Shown in pieces: positions 62,872 through 64,000 of a DNA stretch of 64,000 bases. The position numbers and the translations under genes are program-made. Within the stretch, counting starts at the first letter, position 1. Each line of letters opens with the position of its first letter. The notes below the pieces were generated by a model, which was given only the letters and a program-made list of their open reading frames with translations, did no database searches and had not been told where the DNA came from. Source of the DNA: Thiobacillus sp. (GTDB lineage Bacteria; Pseudomonadota; Gammaproteobacteria; Burkholderiales; Thiobacillaceae); NCBI GenBank assembly GCA_024709685.1, contig JANJWF010000092.1, positions 1 to 64,000 on the forward strand. Direction: 5' to 3'.

Positions 62872-64000
62872 TCAGGCAGCCGCCTTGGCCAGGACCGCGG
62901 CAAAAAAACCGTCGGTTCCGTGCACCGCGGGGGACAGCTTCAGCATGGGCCCGGTATCGAGCGGAATCTTGTTCTGCGCCAGCAGTTCATTCACCGGCAG
63001 CAGGGCAAACCCGCCTTCTGCCACAAGGCCCTCGACGATGGCCTCGTTCTCTTCCGGCAACAGGCTGCAGGTCGCGTATACCAGCCGGCCGCCGGGTTTC
63101 AGCAGCCTTGCCGCCGCGCGCAGGATGGAAGCCTGTTTCTGCGTCAGTTCCGCCACGGATTCGGGCGACTGGCGGAATTTAAGATCGGGATTGCGGCGCA
63201 GCGTACCCAGCCCCGAGCACGGCGCATCGACCAGCACGCGGTCGAGCTTGCCGGCGAGCCGCTTCACCCGGGTGTCGGTTTCCGAAACGATGAGCTGCGG
63301 CATCACGTTCGACAGGCCCGAGCGTGCCAGCCGCGGCTTCAGGTTGGCGAGCCGCTTCTCCGCCACATCGAACGCGTACAGCCGGCCGGTCGACGCCATC
63401 ATCGCGCCGATGGCGAGCGTCTTGCCGCCGGCACCCGCGCAGAAGTCGCACACCATCTCGCCGCGCCGCGCGCCGAGCAGCAGGGCGAGCAGCTGGCTGC
63501 CTTCGTCCTGTACTTCCAGGCTGCCATCGAGAAACAACGGATGGCGGTTGATCGCCGGATGGTCCTTGAAGCGGATGCCCCACGGCGAATAGCGCGTCGG
63601 CTCGACCGCCATGCCCTCCGCCTGCAACTGCGCCAGCACAGCGTCACGATCCGCCTTGTGCGCGTTCACCCGCACGTCGAGCGGCGCCGGCTGCTGCAGT
63701 GCGCGGCCGAGCGCAAGGATGTCGGCGTCCGGCATCGAACGCTGCAGTTTCTCGACCACCCAGTCGGGTAATTCGGCAGCAACCGCCAGCGGCAGTTCAT
63801 CGGTCCTGGCGCTGCGGATATGGTCGATGAGTTCGGGCTTGGCGAATTTTTCCAGCGTGGCACCGCTCATGCCGCGCACCTTGATCAGCCAGGCGATGAT
63901 GAGGGTGCGCGGGTTGGCTGCCGGCACCACCACCGACAGATAGCGGTAGCGCCGCAGCACGCCGAACACGGCTTCGGCGACGAATGCGCGATCGCGTGCG
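62872..64000 (-). CDS. RsmB/NOP-family rRNA m5C methyltransferase, 5' end outside window
   Basis: The frame stays open to the right edge (376 codons plus stop visible), so the N-terminus is missing. The SAM-dependent domain has DFCAGAGGKTLAIGA (SAM loop), the catalytic pair of Cys in VDAPCSGLGTLRRNPDLKF and YATCSLLPEENE, and a C-terminal HGTDGFFAAVLAK end. It methylates cytosine in rRNA. The visible N-terminal part is short compared with RsmB and may lack the NusB domain. It is upstream of the acyl-CoA synthetase. Confidence 0.9.
   Translation of the reverse strand, partial: ARDRAFVAEAVFGVLRRYRYLSVVVPAANPRTLIIAWLIKVRGMSGATLEKFAKPELIDHIRSARTDELPLAVAAELPDWVVEKLQRSMPDADILALGRALQQPAPLDVRVNAHKADRDAVLAQLQAEGMAVEPTRYSPWGIRFKDHPAINRHPLFLDGSLEVQDEGSQLLALLLGARRGEMVCDFCAGAGGKTLAIGAMMASTGRLYAFDVAEKRLANLKPRLARSGLSNVMPQLIVSETDTRVKRLAGKLDRVLVDAPCSGLGTLRRNPDLKFRQSPESVAELTQKQASILRAAARLLKPGGRLVYATCSLLPEENEAIVEGLVAEGGFALLPVNELLAQNKIPLDTGPMLKLSPAVHGTDGFFAAVLAKAAA

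Noticed and set aside
1-64000. tRNA, rRNA, CRISPR, insertion sequence or prophage genes
   Set aside because: No such gene, array or transposase motif was recognised; a tool-based search would be needed to exclude them fully.

Overview
The window looks like an ordinary chromosomal segment of a high-GC betaproteobacterium, most likely a chemolithoautotrophic sulfur oxidiser related to Thiobacillus. This is inferred from gene content and order: a DsrS-type gene coupled to hemL, periplasmic c-type cytochromes and three DUF302 modules, a class I fructose-1,6-bisphosphatase, the hemC-hemD-hemX-hemY order, and the yqgE-ruvX-pyrR-pyrB-pyrC' order. No insertion sequence, prophage, CRISPR array, tRNA or rRNA was seen. 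Genes are densely packed and many overlap by 1-4 bases.

Layout. 1-2.7 kb: a divergent lipoprotein fragment, then a zinc-independent DksA paralogue, a COG0523 metallochaperone GTPase and a YidD. 2.7-5.9 kb: a duplicated STAS-domain protein followed by the HslV/HslU protease, with a long imperfect palindrome between hslV and hslU. 6-8 kb: YqhA, then a minus-strand operon of a diheme cytochrome c fused to DUF302 plus a second DUF302 protein, behind an AT-rich triple-octamer element. 8.2-11.3 kb: a 608-residue helical-repeat protein and a conserved cytoplasmic protein. 11.4-20.7 kb: a minus-strand type IV pilus chemosensory operon (pilG, pilH, pilI, pilJ and a 1902-residue multi-Hpt CheA hybrid). 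20.9-26 kb: an exported protein, rubredoxin, and divergent thiD-thiE-hemL-dsrS.

26-38.9 kb: cutA-dsbD (DsbD with two N-terminal domains), fxsA, an epimerase-like protein, a 2Fe-2S/FAD reductase, the third DUF302 protein, hemCDXY, a periplasmic thioredoxin-like protein and a LuxR regulator/hybrid kinase pair. 38.9-45.5 kb: mpl, yqiA, an RNB ribonuclease, a TonB-like protein and fbp with a perfect 16-bp palindrome upstream. 45.7-51 kb: the yqgE to pyrimidine operon, whose pseudo-dihydroorotase carries an in-frame amber codon, then lnt. 51-57 kb: a diguanylate cyclase, dut, coaBC, radC, rpmB-rpmG and pyk. 57-64 kb: fatty-acid desaturase, MscS channel, FadL-like porin, long-chain acyl-CoA synthetase and the 3' part of an rRNA methyltransferase.

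The most interesting material: the DUF302/cytochrome operon with its AT-rich operator; the amber-interrupted pyrC' next to pyrB; the palindrome that supplies the end of hslV and abuts an hslU start with no Shine-Dalgarno; an A10 homopolymer inside the pilus chemosensory kinase gene; the zinc-sparing dksA2-COG0523-yidD module; and the perfect palindrome before fbp.
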